Notes under the pieces: generated by a model | Databases searched by the model: none | The model's input: the letters and a program-made list of their open reading frames with translations, nothing else | Told to the model about the DNA's origin: nothing | Source of the DNA: Arion vulgaris | Lineage: Eukaryota; Mollusca; Gastropoda; Stylommatophora; Arionidae | Direction: 5' to 3' | Length of the DNA: 64,000 nt | Assembly: GCA_020796225.1 (NCBI GenBank) | Contig: CM036755.1 | Coordinates: 18,296,317 to 18,360,316, forward strand | Program-made: the position numbers and the translations under genes | Shown here: piece after piece, positions 53,755 to 64,000 of the stretch | Numbering within the stretch: the stretch's first letter is position 1 | How the letters are laid out: each line of letters opens with the position of its first letter

Positions 53755-53975
53755 CTAGCCCTGCACCTCTACCTGTCCTTGTTTGGTTTCTGGGGTCTCT
53801 CACCTGCCCCTGTGTGGTTTCTGGGTACCTCACCTGTCTCTGTGTGGTTTCTGATACCCCACCTGCCCTGTGTGGTTTCTGGGTACCATGCATGCTCCTG
53901 TGTGGTTTCTGGGTACCTCGCCGGCCCCTGTGTGGTTTCTGGGTACCTGCTGTGTGGTTTCTTGGGTAGCTAAGA
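53755..53975. repeat. minisatellite M17
   Basis: About seven copies of CCTGTGTGGTTTCTGGGTAC with variable 6-10 bp linkers. Confidence 0.9.
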
Positions 53976-54094
53976 ATCAAACCACTGTCTCCTCACAATA
54001 CAGGTTCTTAAAGGTGACTTGGAAGGGGCTGGCTACCCTACATTGTATTTGTCAAAAAACTACAGAAAAGGCTCAAACAGTTTATGAAGATCTG

Positions 54095-55018
54095 GATGTC
54101 ATGGTGGACATAGAGTACAGAACAACTGTCATGGTGGACATAGAGCACAGAGCAACTGTCATGGTGGACATAGAGCACAGAACAACTGTCATGGTGGACA
54201 TAGAGTACAGAACAACTGTCATGGTGGACATAGAGCACAGAACAACTGTCATGGTGGACATAGAGCACAGAGCAACTGTCATGGTGGACATAGAGCACAG
54301 AACAACTGTCATGGTGGACATAGAGCACAGAATAACTGTCATGGTGGACATAGAGCACAGAACAACTGTCATGGTGGACATAGAGCACAGAGCAACTGTC
54401 ATGGTGGACATAGAGTACAGAGCAACTGTCATGGTGGACATAGAGTGCAGAACTGTCATGGTGGACATAGAGTACAGAACAACTGTCATGGTGGACTTAG
54501 AGTACAGAACAACTGTCATGGTGGACTTAGAGTACAGAACAACTGTCATGGTGGACATAGAGTACAGAACTGTCATGGTGGACATAGAGTACAGAACAAC
54601 TGTCATGGTGGACATAGAGTACAGAACAACTGTCATGGTGGACATAGAGTACAGAACAACTGTCATGGTGGACATAGAGTGCAGAACTGTCATGGTGGAC
54701 ATAGAGCACAGAACAACTGTCATGGTGGACATACATAGAGTACAGAACAACCGTCATGGTGGACATAGAGTACAGAACAACTGTCATGGTGGACATAGAG
54801 TGCAGAACTGTCATGGTGGACATAGAGCACAGAACAACTGTCATGGTGGACATAGAGTACAGAACAACTGTCATGGTGGACATAGAGCAACTGTCATGCT
54901 GGACATACATAGAGTACAAAACAACTGTCATGGTGGACAGAGTACAGAACAACTGTCATGGTGGAGATAGAGTACAGAGCAACTGTCATGGTGGACATAG
55001 AGTACAGAATAACTGTCC
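54095..55018. repeat. 30-bp minisatellite M18
   Basis: About 31 copies of TGTCATGGTGGACATAGAGT plus ACAGAACAAC; some units lack 3-6 bp or carry an extra CATA. Because the unit is 30 bp, long frames stay open on both strands (+ strand 53,870-54,970, repeating MVDIEYRTTV). No splice sites, start context or family supports a protein. Confidence 0.97.
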
Positions 55019-55259
55019 ATGATAGCAGCATAGTTTTGAGGTAGAAAGAAAGGCACAAGATCGAACTGAGTGGAAATGTTTAGTCTCTCCTTATGTACTT
55101 TCGCACTAACAAGGACTGATGATACAGCACCTCCAGTCCCTCACCTCCTCCAAGAATAAATGTGAATAGATATGCCAAGATATTGTATTTTGTGTCAACC
55201 AATCTTCTTCTACTTAATCATTGTTGTTGTTTCCCTTTGAAGAACCTGTTTTATCATTG

Positions 55260-55705
55260 TTATTTCCCTTAGACGATAACACATTTCTCCCAACATTATA
55301 CTATCAGTGCCAAACCTAGATGCTGACATCAAATGATAGAAGAAAACTAGTCACAACAGAGATGAAGTGTCTATGCAGAATGCTAGGAGTATCAAGGAGA
55401 CCAGTTGAGAAACGAAGACATCAGGAAAAAAGTGGGTACAACATCAGTAATGAACTTCATCAAGAAACAACAAATTAAATGGTTCAGTCACATAAGAAGA
55501 TTACCAACAGACAGTGCACCTCAAAAAGAAATGTTGCGTTGATACAATGGAAACAAAGCAAAAGACAGGCCACACTAAAGTTGGACCTCAGAGATAACAG
55601 AGGCGACGAAAGACACTAGTTATGAAGCGCATAGAAGGGCTCGTTCTAGAAATCTATCCTTATCCTGACGCTGTGAGGCTAAACAGGATTAGAGAAAAGA
55701 AAGAA
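55260..55705 (+). mobile_element. LINE 3' end, family L2
   Basis: CTCCCAACATTATACTATCA, AATGCTAGGAGTATCAAGGA, AATTAAATGGTTCAGTCACA, CCTCAGAGATAACAGAGGCG, to CTTATCCTGACGCTGTGAGG. The most complete unexpanded L2 end in the window; it carries a single copy of the sequence amplified in M6. Confidence 0.85.
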
Positions 55706-55706
55706 A

Positions 55707-56380
55707 ACAAGATTGCTCTTGTCCAGTTTTCTAATTCTGTTTAACATGCTCTTGTCCAGTTTTCTAATTCTGTTTAACATGCTCTTGTCCAGTTTTCTAA
55801 TTCTGTTTAACATGCTCTTGTCCAGTTTTCTAATTCTGTTTAACATGCTCTTGTCCAGTTTTCTAATTCTGTTTAACATGTTCTTGTCCAATTTTCTAAT
55901 TCTGTTTAACATGCTCTTGTCCAGTTTTCTAATTCTGTTTAACATGCTCTTGTCCAATTTTCTAATTCTGTTTAACATGCTCTTGTCCAATTTTATAATT
56001 CTGTTTAACATGCTCTTGTCCAGTTTTCTAATTCTGTTTAACATGCTCTTGTCCAGTTTTCTAATTCTGTTTAACATGTTCTTGTCCAGTTTTCTAATTC
56101 TGTTTAACATGCTCTTGTCCAGTTTTCTAATTCTGTTTAACATGCTCTTGTCCAGTTTTCTAATTCTGTTTAACATGCTCTTGTCCAGTTTTCTAATTCT
56201 GTTTAACATGTTCTTGTCCAGTTTTCTAATTCTGTTTAACATGCTCTTGTCCAGTTTTCTAATTCTGTTTAACATGCTCTTGTCCAGTTTTCTAATTCTG
56301 TTTAACATGCTCTTGTCCAATTTTCTAATTCTGTTTAACATGCTCTTGTCCAGTTTTCTAATTCTGTTTAACATCATACA
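55707..56380. repeat. 33-bp minisatellite M19
   Basis: Twenty copies of GCTCTTGTCCAGTTTTCTAA plus TTCTGTTTAACAT, differing only by C/T and G/A changes (CTCTTG/TTCTTG, CCAG/CCAA). The length is exactly divisible by 3, so 229-246 codon frames are open on both strands (- strand MLNRIRKLDKS repeated). It directly follows the L2 end. Confidence 0.97.
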
Positions 56381-56527
56381 GAAACCTAGGTTGTTACAAT
56401 AGTGTGAAAGAAGAAGCACTGTCTAAAATCTGTACCACCATTACATTGTCAAACGTGCAAGATGGACTACAGAAAATAATTTGTTATTACACACTACCAT
56501 GTCACAACTTGTAACAAATACTTAGGT

Positions 56528-56680
56528 CTTGTGTTCATTATGAGCACGAAAAAGTACCTGTGGCAGTTTAAAAATCAAGCTTGTGAACTGCAGCTGAGAC
56601 CTTCCTGTGTCAGAAAGAGATTGGAGCACACATGGTTACTCACCGAAGTGCAATGATGATGTTCCTATCAATCAATCTGA
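56528..56680 (+). mobile_element. SINE-E copy 6 (internal deletion)
   Basis: GTACCTGTGGCAGTTTAAAA jumps to TGAACTGCAGCTGAGACCTT and ends GAAGTGCAATGATGATGTTC, CTATCAATCAATC. About 130 bp of the body are missing. Confidence 0.75.
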
Positions 56681-56751
56681 GAGCAAACTGGGTGGGGAGT
56701 GTGTGTTTATATGGGGCAGAGGAATTTGTCGCCATTTATGAGCGTATGTTG

Positions 56752-57003
56752 TCACCTGAGTGGTTATCGGTGACCAAATTTGGGGTGTAAAGAATAGAAC
56801 TACTGTTACCTGCCACGCACGTTGTAAGGCGACTAAGGAGATTTGGCTGAAATTGGATGCACAAGTCCTAAATGTGTAGAAGTCTATGCGTTTAGGGGCC
56901 TACCAAACCAATATGCAACGTATACACGTTCTTGACAAAGATCAAACATATCACAAAGAGTGATTAAAATTGGCCGTAAGAATGAATGCAAAGAAGAAGA
57001 AGA
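56752..57003 (+). mobile_element. SINE-B copy 4
   Basis: Flanked by the 8-bp duplication GTATGTTG (56,744-56,751 and 57,004-57,011). Full-length, ending (GAA)n. Confidence 0.92.
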
Positions 57004-57154
57004 GTATGTTGCTTGAGGGGATTGTATAGAGAGAGGAATTAAGACTATTTGCCTGAAGCTGTCGCTGCGTGTGTACAGGTCATCAGTTTTATTTTCTCAA
57101 CATACTTTTTTTAAAACCTTTCCAAGGGTTCAAATACAGGATGTTTCCATCAGT

Positions 57155-57294
57155 GAATTCTACTGTGTTTAACTACTTGACCACCCACTCTCCATTAGCA
57201 ACAGTGATATATATATATCTTTATGAATTCTACTGTGTTTAACTACTTGGCCACTCACTCTCCATTAGCAACAGTGATATATATATATTCAGTA
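57155..57294. repeat. 70-bp tandem repeat, left two units
   Basis: Two units of GAATTCTACTGTGTTTAACT ... CATTAGCAACAGTG plus (AT)n and CTTTAT, exactly 70 bp apart. A third unit lies at 60,338-60,407 beyond the Penelope pair. Confidence 0.92.
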
Positions 57295-57736
57295 TATATA
57301 TATGGAACTGCAGTAAAACTATTTGATTGGCAAACACGTAATTACAAAGTACTGTAGTTTTACAAATTACAAAACAATGACAAAATACAGCAACGTTTTC
57401 ACCAACAAGGCCTTTATCAAGCAAACGAACAAACAGGAGTGACAAATTAAAATGAAACACAAATGGACGACCAAATACAAACGTATCTAAGGAAAATCTG
57501 GAATAAAAACGAATAACGAAATAAATGTAACACAAAAACACACATAAAAACTAGAAATAGAAAGGAAAAGAAACAATGAAACATCTAGTAAATATATAAC
57601 TTGAATACATGCAACATATACCCATATAGATTACAAAGCAGGGAAGAGAAAGTACTAAGAAGCATAAGAATGGAATATAACATGAATACATGCAACATAT
57701 ACCCATATAGATTACAAAGCATGGGAAGAGAAAGTA

Positions 57737-58309
57737 CTAAGAAGCATAAGAATGTAATACGTTGAGCTCGCGTGGTCGCAAGGTACCATACAAAGAAATC
57801 AACCGATTCTCCAGAGCAAATCGACTGCGATCATCCGAGGAACATGATCGGATGGCTGTGACCTGGACATCGTGAGCACCTAAATGGCCAGTGTCATTGA
57901 AATGGGTGGCGACAGGGGTCACAGAGCATTGGCGTATGTCGCGTAAGTGTTGGGCGTAATCAGTCACTGAGCCTCTTGCCTGTCTCGCCGATATAGCCTT
58001 GTTACACCGCTTACAGATAATAGCATAGATAAGATTACGGGACTCGCATGTGAACCCATCGCCAATAAGAAACGTGCCTAAAGGAAAAGATACAGTACGC
58101 GTCTGTATCACATAAGCACACGTGTTGCAACGCCGACGACCACACTGGACAGTGCCAAAATGAGTCTGGATTTTGGGACTTAAGGCGACTGTGTACCAAC
58201 ATATCCTTAAGACTTCTGTCCCGCCTGTAAGACACCAAAGGATAGTTGGGGAAGACAGAACGGGTCTCAGGATCTGATCTAAGGAGAGACAGATGACGGA
58301 ATAAAACAT
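57737..58309 (-). pseudogene. Penelope-like GIY-YIG endonuclease frame
   Basis: 190-codon frame holding the endonuclease. It contains a CCHH-like QCGRRRCNTC, the first GIY strand (NLIYAIICKRC), and the conserved THFNDTGH, and ends RPRELNVLHSYAS. A missing T after AAGGCT (near 58,000) throws the YIG segment out of frame; the inverted copy at 59,640 retains that T. It nicks target DNA to prime reverse transcription. Confidence 0.88.
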
Positions 58310-59087
58310 TTTTCACCAGGGAACTATGGGGGTGGTAAGTTAAGATAAGTTTTACTCTGTCAGAGTTAGTAGTCCTATGCTGACTGGTAAGGGCCTGCTG
58401 GCGAGTGATTTTCTGAACTCGATGCATAGCCGAGACAAGCACCCTCTCTGGGTATAGGCGCCACAAAGAAATCACATCTCGCGAGCTCTTCAAGAAAATC
58501 ATCGTCCTCACTACAAAGGCGATGAAGGCGTAAGAGCTGCGAGAATGGCAAAGAGTCACGACAAGCCCGGGATGGGAAGAAGTATAGAGGAGAAAACTAT
58601 GTGCATCAGTAGGCTTGTAATATACTGATGTATAGATAGTGGATAGGCGTAAGGTGATAGTAATGTCAAGAAAGTTGACACAAGTAGTGGAGATGGAAGA
58701 AGTAAAACGAATAGAAGGGTTGAAAACATAAATGAAATTAATGAAGCGTGACAAATCGGCTTCAGGCATATCAGTGATGCCAATACAGTCATCAATGTAT
58801 CTGTGATAGACAGACGGAAGGGGGCCATCATATGTAGTCCATACTAGGTGTTCAAGATAGCCCATGAAAAGACAAGCATAACTAGGTCCCATTTTAGTAC
58901 CCATGGCAACCCCACTGATCTGCTCAAAGAATTGGTCATTAAACTGAAAGGAGTTAAGAGTGAGAACTAGTTCCGCAAGACGAAGGAGAGCAGAAGTTGA
59001 CACAAGTGGATTAGTTCTCCTATTGAGAAAGAACTGGAGAGCTATAAGGCCGCCAGGATGAGGTATAGAAGTGTACAATGAGCACAC
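58035..59087 (-). pseudogene. Penelope-like reverse transcriptase frame
   Basis: 350-codon frame covering most of the RT. It reads from motif A through motif B (GVAMGTKMGP), motif C (YIDDCIGI), LDITITLRLS, then KLILTYHPHSSLVKNVLFRH and YRRDRSLKDMLVHSRLKS. It then runs out of frame before the Cys-rich start of the endonuclease domain. The natural start is further upstream: the 59,042-59,262 frame holds the preceding FLKDTNHAL segment, one base out of phase. RT copies the element RNA at a nicked target. Confidence 0.88.
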
Positions 59088-59262
59088 ATCAAGGAGGAAG
59101 AGACGGTAGGTTCTCTCGGTAGCAACTCAATGGTAGAAAAGACAGACAAAGCGTGGTTAGTATCCTTCAAAAATGACGGGAGTGTGGTGACTATGGGATT
59201 AAAGATGCTATCAAGGAATTCGAGATGTGTTCCGTAGGGCAGGAGCAAGCAGAAACGATAGG

Positions 59263-60312
59263 CCTTACCAGTCAGCATAGGACTACTAACTCTGACAGAG
59301 TAAAACTTATCTTAACTTACCACCCCATAGTTCCCTGGTGAAAATGTTTTATTCCGTCATCTGTCTCTCCTTAGATCAGATCCTGAGACCCGTCTGTCTT
59401 CCCCAACTATCCTTTGGTGTCTTACAGACGGGACAGAAGTCTTAAGGATATGTTGGTACACAGTCGCCTTAAGTCCAATATCCAGACTCATTTTGGCACT
59501 GTCCAGTGTGGTCGTCGGCGTTGCAACACGAGTGCTTATGTGATACAGACGCGTACTGTATCTTTTCCTTTAGGCACGTTTCTTATTGACGATGGGTTCA
59601 CATGAGAGTCCCGTAATCTTATCTATGCTATTATCTGTAAGCGGTGTAACAAGGCTTATATCGACGCGACAGGCAAGAGGCTCAGTGACCGATTCGCCCA
59701 ACACTTACGCGACATACGCCAATGCTCTGTGACCCTGTAGCCACCCATTTCAATGACACTGGCCATTTAGGTGCTCACGATGTCCAGGTCACAGCCATCC
59801 GATCATGTTCCTCGGATGATCGCAGTCGATTTGCTCTGGAGAATCGGTTGATTTCTTTGTATGGTACCTTGACTCACGCGGCTCAACGATACATTCTTAT
59901 GCTTCTTAGTACTTTTCTTCCCATGCTTTGTAATCTATATGGGTATATGTTGCATGTATTCATGTTATATTCCATTCTTATGCTTCTTAGTACTTTCTCT
60001 TCCCTGCTTTGTAATCTATATGGGTATATGTTGCATGTATTCAAGTTATATATTTACTAGATGTTTCATTGTTTCTTTTCCTTTCTATTTCTAGTTTTTA
60101 TGTGTGTTTTTTGTGTTACATTTATTTCGTATTCGTTTTTATTCCAGATTTTCCTTAGATACGCTTTGTATTTGGTCAGTCCATTTGTGTTTCATTTTAA
60201 TTTGTCACTCCTGTTTGTTCGCTTGCTTGATAAAGGCCTTGTTGGTCGAAACGTTGCTGTTTTTGTCATTGTTTTTGTAATTTGTAAAACTACAGTACTT
60301 TGTAATTACGAG
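59263..60312 (+). mobile_element. Penelope-like retroelement, second 5'-truncated copy, inverted
   Basis: Starts within the late RT (SQHRTTNSDRVKL), continues RDRSLKDMLVHSRLKS, QTHFGTVQCGRRRCNTSAYV, then the GIY-YIG part (AYIDATGKRLSDRFAQHLRD) with frameshifts. It includes the 3' UTR duplication (59,888-60,056) and the same 3' tail. Head-to-head with the - strand copy, so the pair is a long imperfect palindrome with 1 kb arms. Confidence 0.9.
60219..60312 (+). ncRNA. candidate degenerate hammerhead ribozyme in the Penelope tail
   Basis: The tail reads TTGATAA, then the GGCC/GGTC stem around TTGTT, then CGAAAC. This resembles a hammerhead core CUGANGA - stem II - GAAA with two core changes. 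Penelope elements are known to carry hammerheads in this region. The same tail occurs inverted at 57,340-57,425. Activity is unlikely with these changes. Confidence 0.35.
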
Positions 60313-60337
60313 TTTTGATATATATATATATCTTTAT

Positions 60338-60410
60338 GAATTCTACTGTGTTTAACTACTTGGCCACCCACTCTCCATTAGCAACAGTGATATATATATA
60401 TATCTTTATT
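60338..60410. repeat. 70-bp tandem repeat, right unit
   Basis: Third unit of the array at 57,155, separated from the others by the Penelope pair. Confidence 0.92.
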
Positions 60411-60518
60411 ATTCTTGTTTGTTTGCTACTTCTGAGCTGATATATTGGCTAGTTGTATTTTATTTCGATAATGCAAATCCAGTATACCGATTCATTCAGT
60501 ATACACATTACAACATCA

Positions 60519-60758
60519 GAGAGCTGTGGAGTATTTGGTCGAATGAATTACAGCGCATTCCCATGCGGGAGACCTGGGTTCAATCCACAGTACGGCCAAG
60601 GAGTTTTTTCTGTCGAGGGCATAAAGAAAACATCCTAACCTGAACAGTTTTGTGGCGACTGCACTAGCAATACGGCCATTAAATTCCACAGGCTCATGTC
60701 CCTCCTGTCCTACACCAGCCAAAAAGCGGTATTACAAGCAGTAACTGACAGTTTTACA
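60519..60758 (+). mobile_element. SINE-D copy 3
   Basis: Head GAGAGCTGTGGAGTATTTGG, B-box-like GGGTTCAATCCACAG, end GCGGTATTACAAGCAGTAAC. Confidence 0.8.
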
Positions 60759-60759
60759 A

Positions 60760-61235
60760 AATAAGTGGGTCCAGAAGACTTACAGAGTGAAAGGATTAAC
60801 CACACTCTTTGTAATCTGTACGGTTTGCACAGAAAACATGAGTACGCTGCACCCCCATTAAGCCCCTACAGCATGTAGGACAAGCACATCCAAATTAATC
60901 CTACAGTGATGTATATAAATTGATATTACATGATGGAGTTATCAGTGTGATGTACTTCATCAAACCATCACTAAATGTGTGATGTCCATCTCCGAGAGAT
61001 AACCAAATGAAGTTTCTATATGTGTTTCAATGTGATACTTCTCTCTCTCTTTTATAATGTCATTATATATTGTGTGTGTTTTCTAGTCTTGTATTCTTGA
61101 CTACTTTTCGACATGTTTTTTTGCCCAACTTTATTGTCAGAAATTTGAGTTGAATAAACTAGATATTTGAACATTTTGTGTGTGTGTGTGTGTGATCCTT
61201 CATCAAATTCAATGATTAAACACAGCTAGCTGTAT
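60760..61235. other. unassigned spacer
   Basis: Opens with a SINE-A/B-like scrap (TTAACCACACTCTTTGTAAT), then AT-rich sequence with a (TG)n run at 61,178-61,193. Confidence 0.4.
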
Positions 61236-61640
61236 ATTTTGTATTACGTTCATCTTGCTGTGAATTCAAGCGGTCATGTTGCCTCTGGGACTGATTTTTA
61301 TGTGAAGGCTCGCTTTCCTGAGCAAGTATGCAATGATTATGCAGATTGGGCTAAGCACATAAATGTTGAATGCAGTGTAGAAATAGATGATATGTCAATG
61401 GACTTCACTTGGGCACAGTGAGCGTGGGAACACTGAGATGGTTGTTGCAACAATGGACTGATCATGTATGAACTTGTGCGGGTGTCGATCAGGAGAACTT
61501 TTTTTTTTGTATAGTCGCCGGTATGAATTCAGGTGCAATCATGACACTGGTTATGGCACCTCTAATTGATTTTTGCATGAAGGCTTGGTTTCCTTACCAG
61601 TGTCCTTCAGCATTCAGGCGAGCATTACTCCGACTTCAGA
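61236..61640 (+). other. unidentified short frame and its diverged duplicate
   Basis: A 60-codon frame at 61,239-61,421 (YYVHLAVNSSGHVASGTDFY...) is followed by a diverged copy of its first part (GAATTCA...TGATTTTT.TG.GAAGGCT at 61,529-61,600). No family recognised; no clear splice sites. It may be an unknown repeat. Confidence 0.3.
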
Positions 61641-61734
61641 TGTACTTGTAATTTAGATCTCCAAGTAAAACAGGATCAGAGTTTCCTGTAGTTGAACCAC
61701 GTACCGTGTGCACACCGAGAATGTTTGCCCAAAG

Positions 61735-61830
61735 CTGGCCTTGAATCTCCACGGCATATGTACCGTGTCACGAGAATGTTTGCCCAAAGCTGGCCTCGAA
61801 TCTCCACGGCATATGGTCACTAGCAGAGCA
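61735..61830. repeat. ~52-bp direct duplication
   Basis: Two copies of GAGAATGTTTGCCCAAAGCT plus GGCCTTGAATCTCCACGGCA and TATG. Confidence 0.85.
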
Positions 61831-61904
61831 AGTTATCAACTGTGCTGTCAGCGACCTCATTGGACGTGAGGAAGACCACACAAAAATTGGATAGATGACC
61901 TGTG

Positions 61905-62525
61905 TTTCAATGTGATACAAAAATTTTACATATTTGGGTAGTAAAGTGTCAAACAACGGAGACACGATGAAAGAAATAAACTCTCGTATTGCTACAGCAG
62001 CTAGAACCTTCACTAAATTAACAAATATCTGGCAATCTCAAGACCTTAGTATATGTACAAAAGTTAAATTGTTTAGGTCATGTGTGATTCCTGTACTGAC
62101 TTACGGTTGTGAAAGTTGGAAATCAACAAGTTGGAAATTGATAAGAAACTGGACAGCTTTGAGAATAAATGTCTCAGAAAATGATTACAAGTAAAATGGA
62201 GTGATTTCGTTACTAACAACACAGTGAGAGATAGAACACACCAACAACCCGTATCAAATATTATAAGGAAACGAAGATGGAAATATTTAGGTTACGTTCT
62301 TAGATCAGACGAAAAGTGACTAAATCCACAAGTCCTTATGTGTCACCAGTTGGGAAAAGAAAACGTGGAAGACCTAAGACCACTCTTCGAAGAACCATCC
62401 AACAAGAAAGTAAACTATTGGGATGTAAACCATACAAGATCTCCAACTGCTAGCAAAGAACCGCATCACATGGAGATCTAAAACCTCTGCCCTATGTGCT
62501 GCCTTTGGCAAGAAAGGAACAAACT
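61905..62525 (+). mobile_element. LINE 3' end, family L1-like
   Basis: A frame at 61,934-62,194 reads GSKVSNNGDTMKEINSRIAT, then LSICTKVKLFRSCVIPVLTY with G-C-E-S-W, the end of a non-LTR RT domain. It continues with the R-K-R-R-W-K-Y-L-G-Y-V-L-R tail after frame changes. Confidence 0.85.
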
Positions 62526-62790
62526 AACTAACATAAAGTGTGGCCACAAAGAAGACTTTAATTTAAACCATTCCATATCAACTACTAGATTGTAAGAGCT
62601 GGGATTCAAGATTGGAGTAGCAAGAAAAGAACAGCATAACAAGTATATGAGTAGACTCATCAATCAACATTGAACGGGTATGGTCAGTCACTGGATGCTG
62701 TTGGAGATATTGCAAAGGAGATCAGAGCACATACGGACATGTCTGACAAGCAATGAAGATATTCCAAACTGAAATACACAACAAATATTG
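62525..62790 (+). mobile_element. LINE fragment, L6-type
   Basis: GTGTGGCCACAAAGAAGACT, AAGAGCTGGGATTCAAGATT, ACATGTCTGACAAGCAATGA: the same piece as 51,490-51,720. Confidence 0.65.
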
Positions 62791-62989
62791 TAACTATTTT
62801 CTGATGTGCTAATTTTTTATAAGTAATAAATAGCAACAAATTGTTGAAATAATATTTTATTGAAATATACATTTAACCTTGTTTGCAGTCAAATCTGGAC
62901 TGACTTCAAATGTCACTGCATGTTGACCAGATTTGGCAGGTCTTGCAGGAAATGTAGTACAGTTTTATATTACAAGAATATGGATCACA

Positions 62990-63320
62990 CTGCATCAAGC
63001 AGAGTTGGGGTCGGCTAGTCATTCTTAGGAAGGGTGACAATTAGTAGCATGCTGATGACCCATTGAACAAACAAGTCAATCCCACTTCCCAGCTGTGTAG
63101 ATTGGGAATCTATTGCTGTAAGACCAAAGGGGCTTTGACTTGCCTAGGGATGGACTCTTTGGGGGCGACGTAGGGACGTGAACCCAATTAAAATGCATGC
63201 TGAAACACTGCTGGTCTATGGGTCCATAGGTGACTAACTGGTGAAACAAACGCACACTCTAGGGCGCAATCACATACCAACCACAAAGAGTGGTTTAACA
63301 AGTGGTTGGTGTTCAGCAGA
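62990..63320 (+). mobile_element. SINE-A-related remnant
   Basis: The 3' end AATCACATACCAACCACAAA, GAGTGGTTTAACAAGTGG matches the SINE-A 3' region; the 5' half is unfamiliar. Confidence 0.5.
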
Positions 63321-63329
63321 TGAAGATGA

Positions 63330-63640
63330 ATGCATCCAAGAAATCACACATTATCAAGATTACCAAAAGTCAGTGCGCCACAGGGAGCAATGTTACTCCA
63401 ATACAGTGGATACAATGCAAATGGCGGTCATGCAAAGGTAGACCTCAGAGATAACAGAGGCAACAAAATACTGTTTATGAAGCGCATACAAAAGCCCATT
63501 CTAGAAATCTCTTCTTACCCTGAAGCTGTGAGGCAAATCAGAACTGGAAAAAGAAGAAAGACAAGGTGCATAGAGAGGCTCGCTCCAGGTGTCTCCTTTT
63601 GTGACATGATGATGAAAGGCAAACCATGGTTAGAGAATAG
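63330..63640 (+). mobile_element. LINE 3' end, family L2
   Basis: CAGTGCGCCACAGGGAGCAA, GGTAGACCTCAGAGATAACA, and GAGGCTCGCTCCAGGTGTCT. Carries a single copy of the M6 seed region. Confidence 0.75.
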
Positions 63641-63849
63641 ACAGATCAAGTTCAACAAACAGAACCATCACTAGGTCAAAGGTACAGGTACATATATGAA
63701 AGTATCGTATCATGTGTATCACGGTACAGGTATCATATGTTAGACACATGCTGCAACTACTCAAAGACCACCTGCGTGTAGAGGAGGATGAACACAAGAC
63801 TGATTATACATCTATACTCGAGAAGTCTAGAATTTAAATCTTGTTTGCT

Positions 63850-64000
63850 TCACTCGTGTGTTGTTACAACGGAAGCAAAGAATAGTAACACTGCAACCTA
63901 CAACGCATGCCATAATAGGTGACTGATGTAGGAACTAGGGGTGCTACACTAGTAAATGAAAAACATTGCAGAAACCGGATGTGCTGGGCTACTGTAGCCA
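63850..64000 (+). mobile_element. SINE-A copy 11 (cut by the window edge)
   Basis: CACTCGTGTGTTGTTACAAC, AAGCAAAGAATAGTAACACT and onwards; continues past 64,000. Confidence 0.8.

Larger units (their letters stand above)
57335..59262 (-). mobile_element. Penelope-like retroelement, 5'-truncated (RT + GIY-YIG)
   Basis: On the - strand: RT motif A (VCSLYTSIP, beginning near 59,087), motif B GVAMGTKMGP, motif C RYIDD, then YKPTDAHSFLLYTSSHP, and, after frameshifts, a C-terminal GIY-YIG endonuclease (FGTVQCGRRRC; LIYAIICKRCNKA; YIGETG after one T is restored; TPVATHFNDTGHLG; ENRLISLYGTL). The order RT then GIY-YIG is specific to endonuclease-bearing Penelope elements. Frame breaks lie near 59,088, 58,180 and 57,990. 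An 80-bp direct duplication at 57,600-57,755 lies in its 3' UTR. Confidence 0.9.

Noticed and set aside
53870..54970. 366-residue repetitive protein
   Set aside because: Entirely inside a 30-bp tandem repeat, open on both strands, with no splice or family evidence.
55679..56419. 246-residue MLNRIRKLDKS repeat protein on the - strand
   Set aside because: A by-product of a 33-bp minisatellite; the opposite strand is equally open.

Overview
This is animal (eukaryotic) genomic DNA. It is AT-rich, dominated by introns and repeats, with GT-AG introns, tRNA-derived SINEs, LINE 3' ends, a Penelope retroelement and about twenty minisatellites. A SINE core containing GTCGTAAGAGGCGACT occurs many times; from memory this core is widespread in molluscs, so a mollusc (perhaps a gastropod) is the best guess. 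No species call is made.

Two host genes are visible. (1) TRAPPC8, a TRAPP III vesicle-tethering subunit, runs on the + strand from the ATG at 5776 to the TGA at 48469. I could trace 24 exons totalling about 1,430 codons, close to the vertebrate length. Splice phases agree across exons 1-14 and 18-24. Exons 15, 16, 17 and 24 carry single-base losses, mostly in short homopolymers, which look like assembly errors rather than gene decay. (2) The first coding exon of an alanine aminotransferase (GPT/GPT2-like) lies on the - strand at 5221-5415. The two start codons are 360 bp apart, head to head, which implies a shared promoter. The rest of GPT lies beyond the left edge.

Layout: 1-5200, minisatellites, a SINE, a LINE fragment holding a TTAA-flanked MITE, and an unexplained GC-rich block. 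5200-5800, the divergent promoter. 5.8-48.5 kb, TRAPPC8, whose introns hold at least seven SINE families (named A-G here), several LINE 3'-end families (L1-L8), a hAT-type MITE and many minisatellites. 48.5-51 kb, the TRAPPC8 3' flank or 3' UTR, a short tandem repeat split by a 2.2 kb Tc1/mariner-superfamily transposon with a long D-E spacer (Sailor-like). 51-57 kb, intergenic repeats including a 30-bp and a 33-bp minisatellite that are open in several frames. 57.3-60.3 kb, two Penelope-like copies in inverted orientation. 60.3-64 kb, SINE and LINE debris.

The most interesting structural themes are: minisatellites that arose by tandem amplification of retroelement 3' ends; a SINE insertion whose target-site duplication copied the exon-20 splice donor; nested insertions that give a relative chronology; and a Penelope inverted pair inside a 70-bp tandem array. 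No prokaryotic-type system, CRISPR array or operon is present.
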